64,000 nt of DNA, from the NCBI GenBank assembly GCA_039810245.1, contig JBDHWQ010000002.1, forward strand, positions 230,923-294,922. Reading direction: 5' to 3'. Source of the stretch: CALDSL01 sp039810245. GTDB taxonomy: Bacteria; Chloroflexota; Anaerolineae; Anaerolineales; Anaerolineaceae. Under the pieces are notes generated by a model that worked only from the letters and a program-made list of their open reading frames with translations, had not been told where the DNA came from and made no database searches. The position numbers and the translations under genes were made by a program. This document shows positions 16,877-24,954 of the stretch, one piece after another. Positions within the stretch are counted from its first letter, which is position 1; each line of letters starts with the position of its first letter.

Positions 16877-17386
16877 ATGGTCGTTCCCACATCCGTAGCA
16901 GTACCTACCACTGATCCTGTCAACGTGCCGGAACAAAAAGCCCTGATCGACCGCATCCTGGACGAACACCGGCACACGCCCGGCGCGGTCATGATCGTCC
17001 TGAACCAGTTGCAAAGCCAGATTGGCTTCGTTTCGCCGGCCATGCAACAGTACGTGGCGCAGAGCCTGCACGTACCGGTGAGCACGGTGCATGGTGTAGT
17101 TTCGTTCTACTCGTTCTTTACCACCACCCCACGCGGCAAGCACACCATCAAGTTCTGCATGGGCACCGCCTGCTACGTGGGCGGCACGCCGCAGCTCATC
17201 GATAAGGCCAAGCAAGTGCTGGGTGTCGACGTTGGCCAGACCACCCCGGATGGCCAGGTAACGCTGGAAATTTGCCGCTGCGTGGGCGCGTGCAGCCAGG
17301 CGCCGGTGATTGTGATTGACGAAGCCCTGCACGGGCGCGTGCGGCCGAACAAATTCCCGCAACTGGCCAAGAGCGTTCAGAGTTAA
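16877..17386 (+). CDS. nuoE: NuoE/HoxE-type [2Fe-2S] subunit, copy 1
   Basis: A 169-residue thioredoxin-like ferredoxin subunit of an NADH-linked enzyme. The four cluster ligands are CMGTAC (Cx4C) and CVGAC (Cx3C), with typical NuoE context FYSFFTTTPRGKHTIKFC and SQAPVIVID. It would pass electrons between the flavin subunit NuoF and the rest of the complex. The ATG at 16877 has GGAG 6 bases upstream and is preferred over the TTG at 16865. It is the first gene of the hydrogenase operon and one of two NuoE copies in it. Confidence 0.93.
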   Translation: MVVPTSVAVPTTDPVNVPEQKALIDRILDEHRHTPGAVMIVLNQLQSQIGFVSPAMQQYVAQSLHVPVSTVHGVVSFYSFFTTTPRGKHTIKFCMGTACYVGGTPQLIDKAKQVLGVDVGQTTPDGQVTLEICRCVGACSQAPVIVIDEALHGRVRPNKFPQLAKSVQS

Positions 17387-17400
17387 GGAAGGTTAACGCA

Positions 17401-17955
17401 GTGCGTGAGCTTGCCCTGCACCTGATGGATATCGCCGAGAACAGCGCGGCGGCCCAGGCCAAAACCATCCACCTGGAAGTGGAAGAGGACACGGCGGCCG
17501 ACCGGCTGTGGATGTGCGTGCGCGACGATGGGCGCGGCATGGACGCCGAAATGGTGCGGCGCGTGACCGACCCGTTCGTCACTTCACGCACCACGCGCAA
17601 AGTTGGTCTGGGCATTCCGCTGCTGAAAGAAGCAGCCGAATCCTGCAACGGCGATCTGACCATCCAATCGCAGGTGGGGCAAGGCACCACCCTGGAAGTG
17701 CGCTTTCAGCGCAGCCACATCGATCGCATGCCGCTGGGTGACCTGGCCCGCACGATGTTTGCGCTGCTGATCGCCCACCCGGAGATCCATTGGGTATTCC
17801 GCTACCGCGTGGACGGAGCCGAGTTCCTGTTCGATGACGCACCGGTGAAAGAAACCCTGGGCGATGTGCCCCTGACCGAACCCGAAATCCTGGCGTACCT
17901 GCGTGAAATGATCGAAGGCGGGATACGCGAGGTGCAGAGAGTGACAATACTTTAG
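17401..17955 (+). CDS. Stand-alone histidine-kinase-like ATPase
   Basis: A 184-residue protein with a GHKL ATPase fold and no dimerisation or sensor domain. The N-box is LALHLMDIAENSAAA, the G1-box is RDDGRGMD and the G2-box region is KVGLGIPLLKEAAE. GTG start at 17401 with AAGGAAGG upstream. Similar single-domain ATPases sit between NuoE and the small ferredoxin in hydrogenase operons of anaerobes; phosphotransfer has not been shown and no phospho-acceptor His is visible. The last 70 residues are unassigned. It may act in regulation or assembly of the complex. Confidence 0.82.
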   Translation: MRELALHLMDIAENSAAAQAKTIHLEVEEDTAADRLWMCVRDDGRGMDAEMVRRVTDPFVTSRTTRKVGLGIPLLKEAAESCNGDLTIQSQVGQGTTLEVRFQRSHIDRMPLGDLARTMFALLIAHPEIHWVFRYRVDGAEFLFDDAPVKETLGDVPLTEPEILAYLREMIEGGIREVQRVTIL

Positions 17956-17958
17956 CTG

Positions 17959-17978
17959 TTTCGAAGCCCGCTTCGAAA
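17959..17978 (+). other. Intercistronic hairpin
   Basis: Perfect 8-bp inverted repeat TTTCGAAG-CCCG-CTTCGAAA between the ATPase and the small ferredoxin genes, without a T-run. It could be an mRNA processing or stability element that changes the ratio of products within the operon. Confidence 0.5.
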
Positions 17979-18001
17979 ACCAGTTCTCAGGAGAGGAAAT
18001 C

Positions 18002-18370
18002 ATGGCCACGATCAAGAGTCTGGAAGATTTGAAGAAACTGCGCGAGCAGGCGATGCAGAAGCGCGATGTGAAGCGCGCCGAAGGTCACGCGCAGGTTATC
18101 GTCGGCATGGGCACGTGCGGCATTGCCGCCGGCGCGCGCGAGACGATGAAAGCCGTGCTGGATACGATCGAACAGGAAGGCCTGTCGGGCATCCTGGTCA
18201 CCCAGACGGGCTGCATCGGCCTGTGCGAGAAGGAACCGATCATGCAGGTGGTGGTTGGTGAAGGCGAAAAAGTGGTATACGGAAAAGTCAGCGCGGATGT
18301 TGCGCGCCAGATCATGCGCGAGCATGTGATGGGCGGTAAGGTCGTCGAGAACCACGTCATTCCCATGTAA
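18002..18370 (+). CDS. Small thioredoxin-like [2Fe-2S] protein
   Basis: A 122-residue NuoE/NuoF-N-terminal-like ferredoxin. The motif GMGTCGIAAGARE gives one Cys and GCIGLCEKEP gives a Cx3C pair, so three cluster ligands are clear and a fourth is not in the usual place. This variant is standard for the small [2Fe-2S] protein of hydrogenase operons. AGGAGAGG upstream supports the ATG. Placed between the ATPase and the large NuoF-like subunit, it may be an extra electron carrier or stand in for the degenerate N-terminal cluster sites of the NuoF proteins encoded next to it. Confidence 0.85.
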   Translation: MATIKSLEDLKKLREQAMQKRDVKRAEGHAQVIVGMGTCGIAAGARETMKAVLDTIEQEGLSGILVTQTGCIGLCEKEPIMQVVVGEGEKVVYGKVSADVARQIMREHVMGGKVVENHVIPM

Positions 18371-18408
18371 TTGCATCGCAAAGGAAACTTACGGTAAGGG
18401 TACCTTCA

Positions 18409-20190
18409 ATGAAGTATTATCGAACTCACGTACTGGTGTGCTCGGACCCGGAATGCGTAAAACGGGGCGCGCACGACCTTCTGGATAGCTTACAAGAAGA
18501 ACTCAAGGTGCAGGGCCTGCAGGATGAAGTGCAGGTATTGGAAACCTCGCGCCTCGGTGGCTGCTCTGACGGCCCCGAAATGATGGTCTACCCGGACGCG
18601 GTGCATTACTCGGGCCTGACCCCGGATGATATCCCCTACGTGGTGGAAGAGCACCTGCTCAAAGGCCGTGTGGCGAAAAAGTTCGTCACACCCGAAAAGA
18701 TCTTTACCGACGAAGAGCTGCGCGCGCCGACTTCCAAGGAAATCCGCGTGGTGCTGCGTAACTGCGGTCAGATCGACCCCGAGAACATCGAAGATTACCT
18801 GGCGACCGATGGCTACATGGCGTTAGGCAAGGTGCTGACCGAAATGTCGCAGCAGGACGTCATCGACACGATGATGAAATCCGGCCTGCGCGGCCGTGGC
18901 GGCGCCGGCTTTTCCGTGGGCCGCAAATGGCAGATCGCCCGCGATGTGAAAGACACGCCCAAGTTCCTGACCTGCAACGCAGACGAAGGCGACCCGGGCG
19001 CGTTTATGAACCGCCGCGTACTGGAAGGCGACCCGCACAGCGTGATCGAAGGCATGATCATCGCGGCTTATGCCATCGGCGCGTCTTATGGCTATATTTA
19101 CTGCCGCGCGGAATACCCCATCGCGGTGCGCACGCTCAACATCGCCATCCAACAGGCGCGCGCGCTGGGCCTGCTGGGCAATAACATCATGGGCACCGAC
19201 TTCTCGTTTGACATGGAAGTGCGCATGGGCGCAGGCGCGTTTGTATGCGGTGAAGAGACCGCGTTGATTGCCTCGGTGGAAGGCAAGCGCGGCGAGCCTC
19301 GCCCGCGCCCACCTTTCCCGGCGGTCAAGGGCGTGTGGGGCAAACCGACCAACAATAACAATGTTGAGTCGTACGCCAACGTGCCGCAGATTATCCTCCA
19401 CGGCGCGGAATGGTACGCCAGCATGGGCACCGAAAAGAGCAAGGGCACCAAGACCTTTGCCCTGGCCGGTGACGTGAAGCGCTCCGGCCTGGTGGAAGTG
19501 CCGCTGGGCATTTCGCTGCGCGACCTGGTGTACGATGTGGGCGGCGGCATCAAGGATGACAAAGGCTACAAGGCGATCCAGATTGGCGGCCCGATGGGCG
19601 GCTGCCTGCCGGCTGAATACCTGGATATCCCGGTAGATTACGAATCGCTCAACTCGGCCGGCACGATCATGGGCTCGGGCGGTATCGTGGTGATGGATGA
19701 AGAAACCTGCATGGTGGACATCGCCCGGTACTTTATGGACTTTACCCAGGATGAGAGCTGCGGGAAGTGCACGCCATGCCGCGTGGGAACCCGGCGCATC
19801 CTGGAAATCCTCGAGCGCATCTGCGATGGCAAGGGCAAAGACGGCGACATTGAAACTTTGGAAATGCTGTGCCGTGAAATCAAGGTTACGGCGCTGTGCG
19901 GCCTCGGTCAGGGCGCGCCCAACCCGGTGGAAAGCACACTCAAGCATTTCCGCGACGAATATGAAGCGCATATTTACGAAAAGCGCTGCCCCGCCAAGGT
20001 CTGCCGATCACTCATCCACTTCGTAATCCAGGCAGAAGCGTGCACCGGCTGCGGTGTCTGCGCGCGCAACTGCCCCACGAGCGCCATCACTGGCGAACGG
20101 CGCCAGCCGCACGTGATTGACCCGGACGTGTGCGTGCGCTGCGGTATCTGCAAACAGGTGTGTAACTTCAACGCAATCGAGATTGTGTAA
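18409..20190 (+). CDS. nuoF: NuoF/HydB-type flavin subunit with C-terminal ferredoxin domain
   Basis: A 593-residue NADH-binding FMN subunit. Domains in order: thioredoxin-like [2Fe-2S] domain (1-90), NuoF core with FMN/NADH motifs GRGGAGFSVGRKW and NADEGDPGAFMNRRVLEGDP, [4Fe-4S] site SCGKCTPCRVG with distal Cys in TALCGLGQ, and two 4Fe-4S ferredoxin motifs at the C-terminus (CTGCGVCARNC and CVRCGICKQVC). This layout is that of HydB in electron-bifurcating hydrogenases. The N-terminal domain keeps Cys11, Cys16 and Cys52, but position 48 is Arg where the fourth ligand is expected. It probably oxidises or reduces NAD(H) and connects to ferredoxin. Confidence 0.94.
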   Translation: MKYYRTHVLVCSDPECVKRGAHDLLDSLQEELKVQGLQDEVQVLETSRLGGCSDGPEMMVYPDAVHYSGLTPDDIPYVVEEHLLKGRVAKKFVTPEKIFTDEELRAPTSKEIRVVLRNCGQIDPENIEDYLATDGYMALGKVLTEMSQQDVIDTMMKSGLRGRGGAGFSVGRKWQIARDVKDTPKFLTCNADEGDPGAFMNRRVLEGDPHSVIEGMIIAAYAIGASYGYIYCRAEYPIAVRTLNIAIQQARALGLLGNNIMGTDFSFDMEVRMGAGAFVCGEETALIASVEGKRGEPRPRPPFPAVKGVWGKPTNNNNVESYANVPQIILHGAEWYASMGTEKSKGTKTFALAGDVKRSGLVEVPLGISLRDLVYDVGGGIKDDKGYKAIQIGGPMGGCLPAEYLDIPVDYESLNSAGTIMGSGGIVVMDEETCMVDIARYFMDFTQDESCGKCTPCRVGTRRILEILERICDGKGKDGDIETLEMLCREIKVTALCGLGQGAPNPVESTLKHFRDEYEAHIYEKRCPAKVCRSLIHFVIQAEACTGCGVCARNCPTSAITGERRQPHVIDPDVCVRCGICKQVCNFNAIEIV

Positions 20191-20258
20191 GCGCAGCACC
20201 GAAGCATGGGTGTCGTCCTGCTGCCGAAATCTGCTAGCTATCAGAATGGAGGAGGAGC

Positions 20259-20753
20259 ATGGAATTGGAGATGCTGGAAGGGCAAAAAGTGATCGAAGCG
20301 GTTCAACGCGCAGTTGCGCATCATGGAACCAGGCGGGAAGAACTGATCCCGATCTTGAGTGACGTGAATCGCGCGCTGGGGTACATCCCGCGTGAAGCAT
20401 TTGAAGAGCTGTCTCGCCAGATGCAAGTGCCGACGAGCCAGTTGTTCTCCGTTGCAAGCTTCTACCAGATGCTCTCCACCCGTCCGGTAGGCGAGCACGT
20501 GATCCGCTTCTGCGAAAGCGCGCCGTGCCATGTAGTTGGCGGGCGGCAGGTATGGCAGGCGGTACAGGAACACCTGAACCTGAAGGACGGGGAAACCAGC
20601 CCGGACGGCAAGTGGACCCTGACCACGGTGAGCTGCCTGGGCATCTGCGGCGTTGGGCCGGTGATGATGGTAGACGACGATGTTTACGGCAACCTCAAAC
20701 CCGATCAGATCGCCGGCATTCTGGCGCGTTACGTGGAGAGGAGCGAGGAATGA
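20259..20753 (+). CDS. nuoE: NuoE/HoxE-type [2Fe-2S] subunit, copy 2
   Basis: A 164-residue second NuoE with ligands CESAPC (Cx4C) and CLGIC (Cx3C), and family motifs LGYIPREAFEELSRQM and FYQMLSTRPVGEHVIRFC. It is only distantly similar to copy 1, so it is an old duplication or separately acquired. GGAGGAG directly upstream gives a strong start. Its stop overlaps the ATG of the following NuoF (ATGA), so this NuoE-NuoF pair is translationally coupled, unlike copy 1. It probably forms the second diaphorase module of the hydrogenase. Confidence 0.93.
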   Translation: MELEMLEGQKVIEAVQRAVAHHGTRREELIPILSDVNRALGYIPREAFEELSRQMQVPTSQLFSVASFYQMLSTRPVGEHVIRFCESAPCHVVGGRQVWQAVQEHLNLKDGETSPDGKWTLTTVSCLGICGVGPVMMVDDDVYGNLKPDQIAGILARYVERSEE

Positions 20754-22384
20754 AGGCTTACCGTTCGATGGTGCTGGTGACCAACGACCCCGGCAGCATG
20801 CTGGCGGGCGCGCAGGATGTATACAATGCCCTGCAGCAGGAAATCAAGTCTTTTGGCCTGGAAGATGAAATCTCGCTCTCCACGGTCAGCGACGTGGGCC
20901 GGCATGACGCCGTGCCGATGGTGATTGTCTACCCGGAAGCGGTAATCTACGGGCCAGTGACTTCCAAAGACGTGCCCTTCCTGGTGGAAGAGCACCTGTA
21001 CAAAGGGCGCATCGCCACAGCGCTGCAGGCCCCGGCGCGCGAGCTTTCCGGGCGCATCGCCTGGCTGCGCAACCGCAAGGGCAGCCTGCCGGCCGAGCAG
21101 CGCATTGTGCTGGAGCGCGCCGGGCTGATTGACCCCGACAGTATCGACGACTACCTGATGCACGATGGCTACATCGCACTGGGCAAGGCTCTGACCGAAA
21201 TGACCCCGGCAGACGTGATCGCCGAGATCGAAAAATCAGGGCTGCGCGGGCGCGGCGGCGCCGGCTTCCCCAGCGGAAGCAAGTGGAAGTTCGTTGCCAA
21301 GACCCAGAGCAGCAAGAAATACGTGATCTGCAACGCGGACGAAAGCGAGCCGGGGACATTCAAAGACCGGCTGATCCTGGAAGGTGATCCGTTCTCGATC
21401 ATCGAAGCCATGACCATCGCGGGATACGTGGTAGGCGCGGATGAAGGCATCATCTACGTTCGCGGCGAGTATACGCTGGCGCAGGACCGCCTGAAGAGCG
21501 CCATCCAACAGGCGCGTACCTATGGCCTGTTGGGCGACAAGCTGTTTGGCACCGATTTCAGCTTCAACATCAGCGTACACGCCGGCGCGGGTGCATACAT
21601 CTGCGGCGAAGAGACCGCGCTGATCGAATCGATCGAAGGCAAACGCGGCGAGCCGCGCGCACGCCCGCCATACCCGACCACGCACGGCCTGTGGGGCAAA
21701 CCCACGCTGGTAAACAACGTGGAAACGCTGGCCAACGTGCCGGCCATCCTGCGTAACGGCGCGAGCTGGTTCCGCAAGTTTGGAACGCCCAGCAGCCCGG
21801 GCACCAAGGTGTACACCATCATGGGCAACGTCAACGTCACCGGCCTGATCGAAGTGCCGATGGGCATCACCCTGCGCGAAGTGGTCAACATTTATGCGCA
21901 AGGCATGAAACCCGGCTCGACGTTCAAGCTGGCGCAGACTGGCGGCTCGTCGGGGTCGATCATACCGGCCACACTGCAAGACACGCCCATGGACTTCGAC
22001 TCGTTTGGAAAAACGGGCGTTTCGCTCGGCTCGGGCGCGCTGCTGATCTGCGATGAGGAAACCTGCGTGGTAGACCTGGCAAAAGTGCTGCTCAACTTCT
22101 TCCGCAAGGAAAGCTGTGGCAAGTGCAATCCGTGTCGCATCGGCAACCAGCGCGCGTTTGAGATCCTGACCAATATCAGCGAAGGCACCGGCCAGCTCAA
22201 AGACCTGGACGACCTGAATATGCTGGCGGAGAACCTGTTCCAGCTTTCCAACTGCGGCCTCGGCCAGACTGCCGGCACCCCGCTGCGCGACACACTCAAA
22301 TACTTCCGCGCGGAAGTGGAAGCGCATATTCGTTTGAAGGTTTGCCCGGCGGGCGTGTGCCCGATGAGCGGGAAAAAGTATTAA
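20750..22384 (+). CDS. nuoF: NuoF-type flavin subunit, copy 2, with cysteine-free N-terminal domain
   Basis: A 544-residue NuoF. The core is intact: GRGGAGFPSGSKW (FMN), NADESEPGTFKDRLILEGDP (NADH; the ESEPG form is the complex I type), and the [4Fe-4S] motif SCGKCNPCRIG with a distal Cys in SNCGLGQ. The N-terminal thioredoxin-like domain is present (1-90) and aligns with the first NuoF, but all four ligand positions are changed: Thr11, Ser16, Asp48 and His52. There is no C-terminal ferredoxin extension. The start overlaps the stop of the second NuoE. It is therefore a simpler flavin site without the peripheral [2Fe-2S] cluster. Confidence 0.93.
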   Translation: MKAYRSMVLVTNDPGSMLAGAQDVYNALQQEIKSFGLEDEISLSTVSDVGRHDAVPMVIVYPEAVIYGPVTSKDVPFLVEEHLYKGRIATALQAPARELSGRIAWLRNRKGSLPAEQRIVLERAGLIDPDSIDDYLMHDGYIALGKALTEMTPADVIAEIEKSGLRGRGGAGFPSGSKWKFVAKTQSSKKYVICNADESEPGTFKDRLILEGDPFSIIEAMTIAGYVVGADEGIIYVRGEYTLAQDRLKSAIQQARTYGLLGDKLFGTDFSFNISVHAGAGAYICGEETALIESIEGKRGEPRARPPYPTTHGLWGKPTLVNNVETLANVPAILRNGASWFRKFGTPSSPGTKVYTIMGNVNVTGLIEVPMGITLREVVNIYAQGMKPGSTFKLAQTGGSSGSIIPATLQDTPMDFDSFGKTGVSLGSGALLICDEETCVVDLAKVLLNFFRKESCGKCNPCRIGNQRAFEILTNISEGTGQLKDLDDLNMLAENLFQLSNCGLGQTAGTPLRDTLKYFRAEVEAHIRLKVCPAGVCPMSGKKY

Positions 22385-22436
22385 ACCGTACTGTACATCA
22401 CAGGAAATCATCCTGATACCACGGAGAGGGTTGATC

Positions 22437-24359
22437 ATGACGACTGTAACAATTGACGGAAAAGTGATTGAGGTACCGGAAGGCACCACCGTCCTGCGAG
22501 CCGCTCAAACGGCGGGTATCTCGATCCCAACGCTTTGCGACCACAAGGAACTGAGCCCGTACGGCGGCTGCCGCCTGTGCCTGGTGGAAGTGGAAGGCGC
22601 GCGCACGCTGCAACCTTCCTGCACCCTGCCGGTGAGCAACAACATGGTGGTGCGCACCGATACCGAAAAAGTGCGCGAAGCGCGCAAGTTCGTGCTGACG
22701 CTGATCTTCAGCGAGCGCAACCACTTCTGTATGTACTGCCAGGTTTCGGGCGGTGACTGTGAGCTGCAAAATGCGGCATACCGCGAGGAAATGACCCACT
22801 GGCCGCTGCAGCCCAACTGGCAGCCCTACGCGGTGGATGCCTCGCACCCGTATTTTGTGCTGGATAACAACCGCTGCATCCTGTGCCGCCGCTGTGTACG
22901 CGCCTGCTCCGAGCTGGTGGGCAATCACACGCTGGGCTTTGAAGAACGCGGCGCGCGCAGTTTCCTGGTAGCCGACCTGGGCCTGCCGCTGGGCGAATCG
23001 ACCTGTATCTCGTGCGGCACCTGCCTGCAGGTCTGCCCCACCGGCGCGCTGATCGATCGCCAGAGTGCGTACCGCGGCAAGGAAACGCAGGTGGAAGACC
23101 ACATGACCATTTGCGCCGGCTGCTCGGTTGGCTGCGGCATGAACGTGCTCACCCGCGACAACCGCATGGTGCGCCTGGAAGGTGACTGGGAAGCCCCGGT
23201 CAACGGCGGGCTGCTATGTGAAATTGGCCGATTTGAGCAGCAGAATGACGCGCGTGAGCGTATCCTCACCCCGCTGGTGCGCAAGGATGGCAGCCTGAAG
23301 GCCGCAACCTGGGATGAGGCACTGAACGTGATCTCGAGCCGCATGCGCCCACTGGCCGGAATTGAAAACAGCGGCATCGCCGCGCTGGCATCCACTCGAC
23401 TGCCGGTTGAAGCGCTCTCGGCCTTCAAACAGATCTTTGCCGATAAGATGCGCAGTGATATGGTCACCAGCATCGAAGAAGGCATTTACACCGCCGCTTC
23501 CTCAACCCTGGCCAACGAGTACGGCCACCCGTTTGAGGGTAAGCTGAGCGACCTGGCCACCGCCGACCTGGTGGTGCTGTTCGACGCCGACATGACCCGC
23601 CTGCACGAGGTCGCGAGTTTCTTTGTCAAACGCAACCTGCAGGCCGGAACCAACCTGGTGGTCGTCGGCCGCGAAGCCGGCGAGCTGGACCGCTGGGGCA
23701 TCCCGGTGAAGGCCACGCGCGGCAGTGACGCGGATGTGCTGGCGGCGATCGCCGCGGCCCGCGCCGGTGCGGCACTGGAAAGCTACGAAACGCAGATCGG
23801 CGTCCCGGCTGGCAAACTGGCCCTGGTGGGTGAGCTGCTGCGCGATGCGAAGAACGCAGTGATCGTGTACGGCAAGGGTATGGACAAAACCACCCTGCAG
23901 ACGCTGGTCGAATTTGCCGCGGCGAATAGCGCCAAGGTGCTGGGACTCAAGGGCGCAGCCAACAGTTTCACCGGCGCGCTGCTCGGGCTGGAAAAACCCT
24001 TCAACGTCAACGGCCACCAGGCCGTGTACCTGGCGCTGGGCGACGACGAACCGTCGCAGCGGCTGGCGCAAAAGGTTGCCAACGCCCCCTTCCTCGCGGT
24101 GCAGGCCAGCTATGCCTCGCAGCTTACCGCTCAGGCTGACGTGGTGCTGCCCGTGCAGATGTGGGCCGAGCAGGAAGGCCACTATATCAACCTCGACGGC
24201 CATATCCAGGCCGCGAAGCAATCACTCACCCCGGCCGATGATGTACGCTCGAACGCCGCCGCCCTCGAGGCGCTTGCCGCCAGCCTGGGCGTAGATGTGA
24301 GCCCCGATTGGCGCGAGCAGATCTGCCAGCGCGTGCCATCCGCCGCCCTGGAAGGCTAA
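22437..24359 (+). CDS. hoxU: NuoG/HoxU-type iron-sulfur subunit with molybdopterin-oxidoreductase-like C-terminus
   Basis: A 640-residue electron-wiring subunit. N-terminal [2Fe-2S] ferredoxin domain (LCDHKELSPYGGCRLC), His-Cys [4Fe-4S] site (HFCMYCQVSGGDC), two [4Fe-4S] motifs (CILCRRCVRAC and CISCGTCLQVCPTG), then a NuoG-like domain starting with CAGCSVGCGMN and running about 400 residues. HoxU is normally only about 240 residues, so this protein is the long NuoG/HydA-like form without the H-cluster domain. It would bring electrons from the flavin subunits to HoxY. GGAGAGGG precedes the ATG at 22437; the TTG at 22431 overlaps it. Confidence 0.92.
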   Translation: MTTVTIDGKVIEVPEGTTVLRAAQTAGISIPTLCDHKELSPYGGCRLCLVEVEGARTLQPSCTLPVSNNMVVRTDTEKVREARKFVLTLIFSERNHFCMYCQVSGGDCELQNAAYREEMTHWPLQPNWQPYAVDASHPYFVLDNNRCILCRRCVRACSELVGNHTLGFEERGARSFLVADLGLPLGESTCISCGTCLQVCPTGALIDRQSAYRGKETQVEDHMTICAGCSVGCGMNVLTRDNRMVRLEGDWEAPVNGGLLCEIGRFEQQNDARERILTPLVRKDGSLKAATWDEALNVISSRMRPLAGIENSGIAALASTRLPVEALSAFKQIFADKMRSDMVTSIEEGIYTAASSTLANEYGHPFEGKLSDLATADLVVLFDADMTRLHEVASFFVKRNLQAGTNLVVVGREAGELDRWGIPVKATRGSDADVLAAIAAARAGAALESYETQIGVPAGKLALVGELLRDAKNAVIVYGKGMDKTTLQTLVEFAAANSAKVLGLKGAANSFTGALLGLEKPFNVNGHQAVYLALGDDEPSQRLAQKVANAPFLAVQASYASQLTAQADVVLPVQMWAEQEGHYINLDGHIQAAKQSLTPADDVRSNAAALEALAASLGVDVSPDWREQICQRVPSAALEG

Positions 24360-24399
24360 CCAGCCCGCTGGTGGCAAGAACGTTTTATAGGAGAACGAA

Positions 24400-24942
24400 A
24401 TGGCAAAACCGAAAATCTCTTCTGATTGGCTGGCCGGCTGCGCGGGATGCCACATGTCGCTGCTGGACATCGACGAGCGCATCGTGACGATTGCTGAACT
24501 GGCCGATCTGCGCTCGACTCCGATCACCGACTTGAAAGAGCCGGACGAAGGTGGCGTGGACGTGGGCATCCTGGAAGGCGGCGTGAACAACTCAGCGAAC
24601 GAAGAGGTTGCTCATAAATTCCGCAAGCGCTGCAAACTGCTGGTGGCGTTTGGCGACTGCGCCGTATTTGGCGGCGTGCCGGCCATGCGCAACATGTTCA
24701 CCCTGGAAGAAGCACTGCGGCGCGCTTACGTGGAAACCGAAAGCACCGACAGCGAAGGCAAAATTCCGGACGATCCGGAGTTGGCGACGATGACGCGCGT
24801 GCGCGCGCTCAACGAAGTGGTGCCGGTAGATATCCACGTGCCCGGCTGCCCACCCGACCCGGATGTGATTTTTTATGTACTCAGCGAACTGGCCCAGGGA
24901 CGGATCCCAGAAATCAAAGGCGAGAAGCTGCATTGGCATTAG
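24400..24942 (+). CDS. hoxY: [NiFe] hydrogenase small subunit
   Basis: A 180-residue group 3-type small subunit carrying the proximal [4Fe-4S] cluster. Ligand Cys residues are visible in DWLAGCAGCHMSLLD near the N-terminus, FGDCAVFGG around residue 87 and VPGCPPDPD near residue 148. The short length and lack of a Tat signal indicate a cytoplasmic enzyme. It lies 40 bases after the NuoG-like gene and its stop is 12 bases before the large-subunit start, consistent with a HoxY-HoxH heterodimer. Confidence 0.95.
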   Translation: MAKPKISSDWLAGCAGCHMSLLDIDERIVTIAELADLRSTPITDLKEPDEGGVDVGILEGGVNNSANEEVAHKFRKRCKLLVAFGDCAVFGGVPAMRNMFTLEEALRRAYVETESTDSEGKIPDDPELATMTRVRALNEVVPVDIHVPGCPPDPDVIFYVLSELAQGRIPEIKGEKLHWH

Positions 24943-24954
24943 GAGATGGTAGAT

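Noticed and set aside
18823..19971. Long open frame (382 codons) on the minus strand opposite the first nuoF
   Set aside because: It is a mirror of the high-GC codon pattern of nuoF; the plus-strand frame has clear FMN, NADH and Fe-S motifs and the antisense product is low-complexity His/Arg/Ala-rich.
21236..22489. 417-codon minus-strand frame opposite the second nuoF
   Set aside because: Antisense shadow of a well-supported gene, no recognisable domain and no ribosome-binding site.
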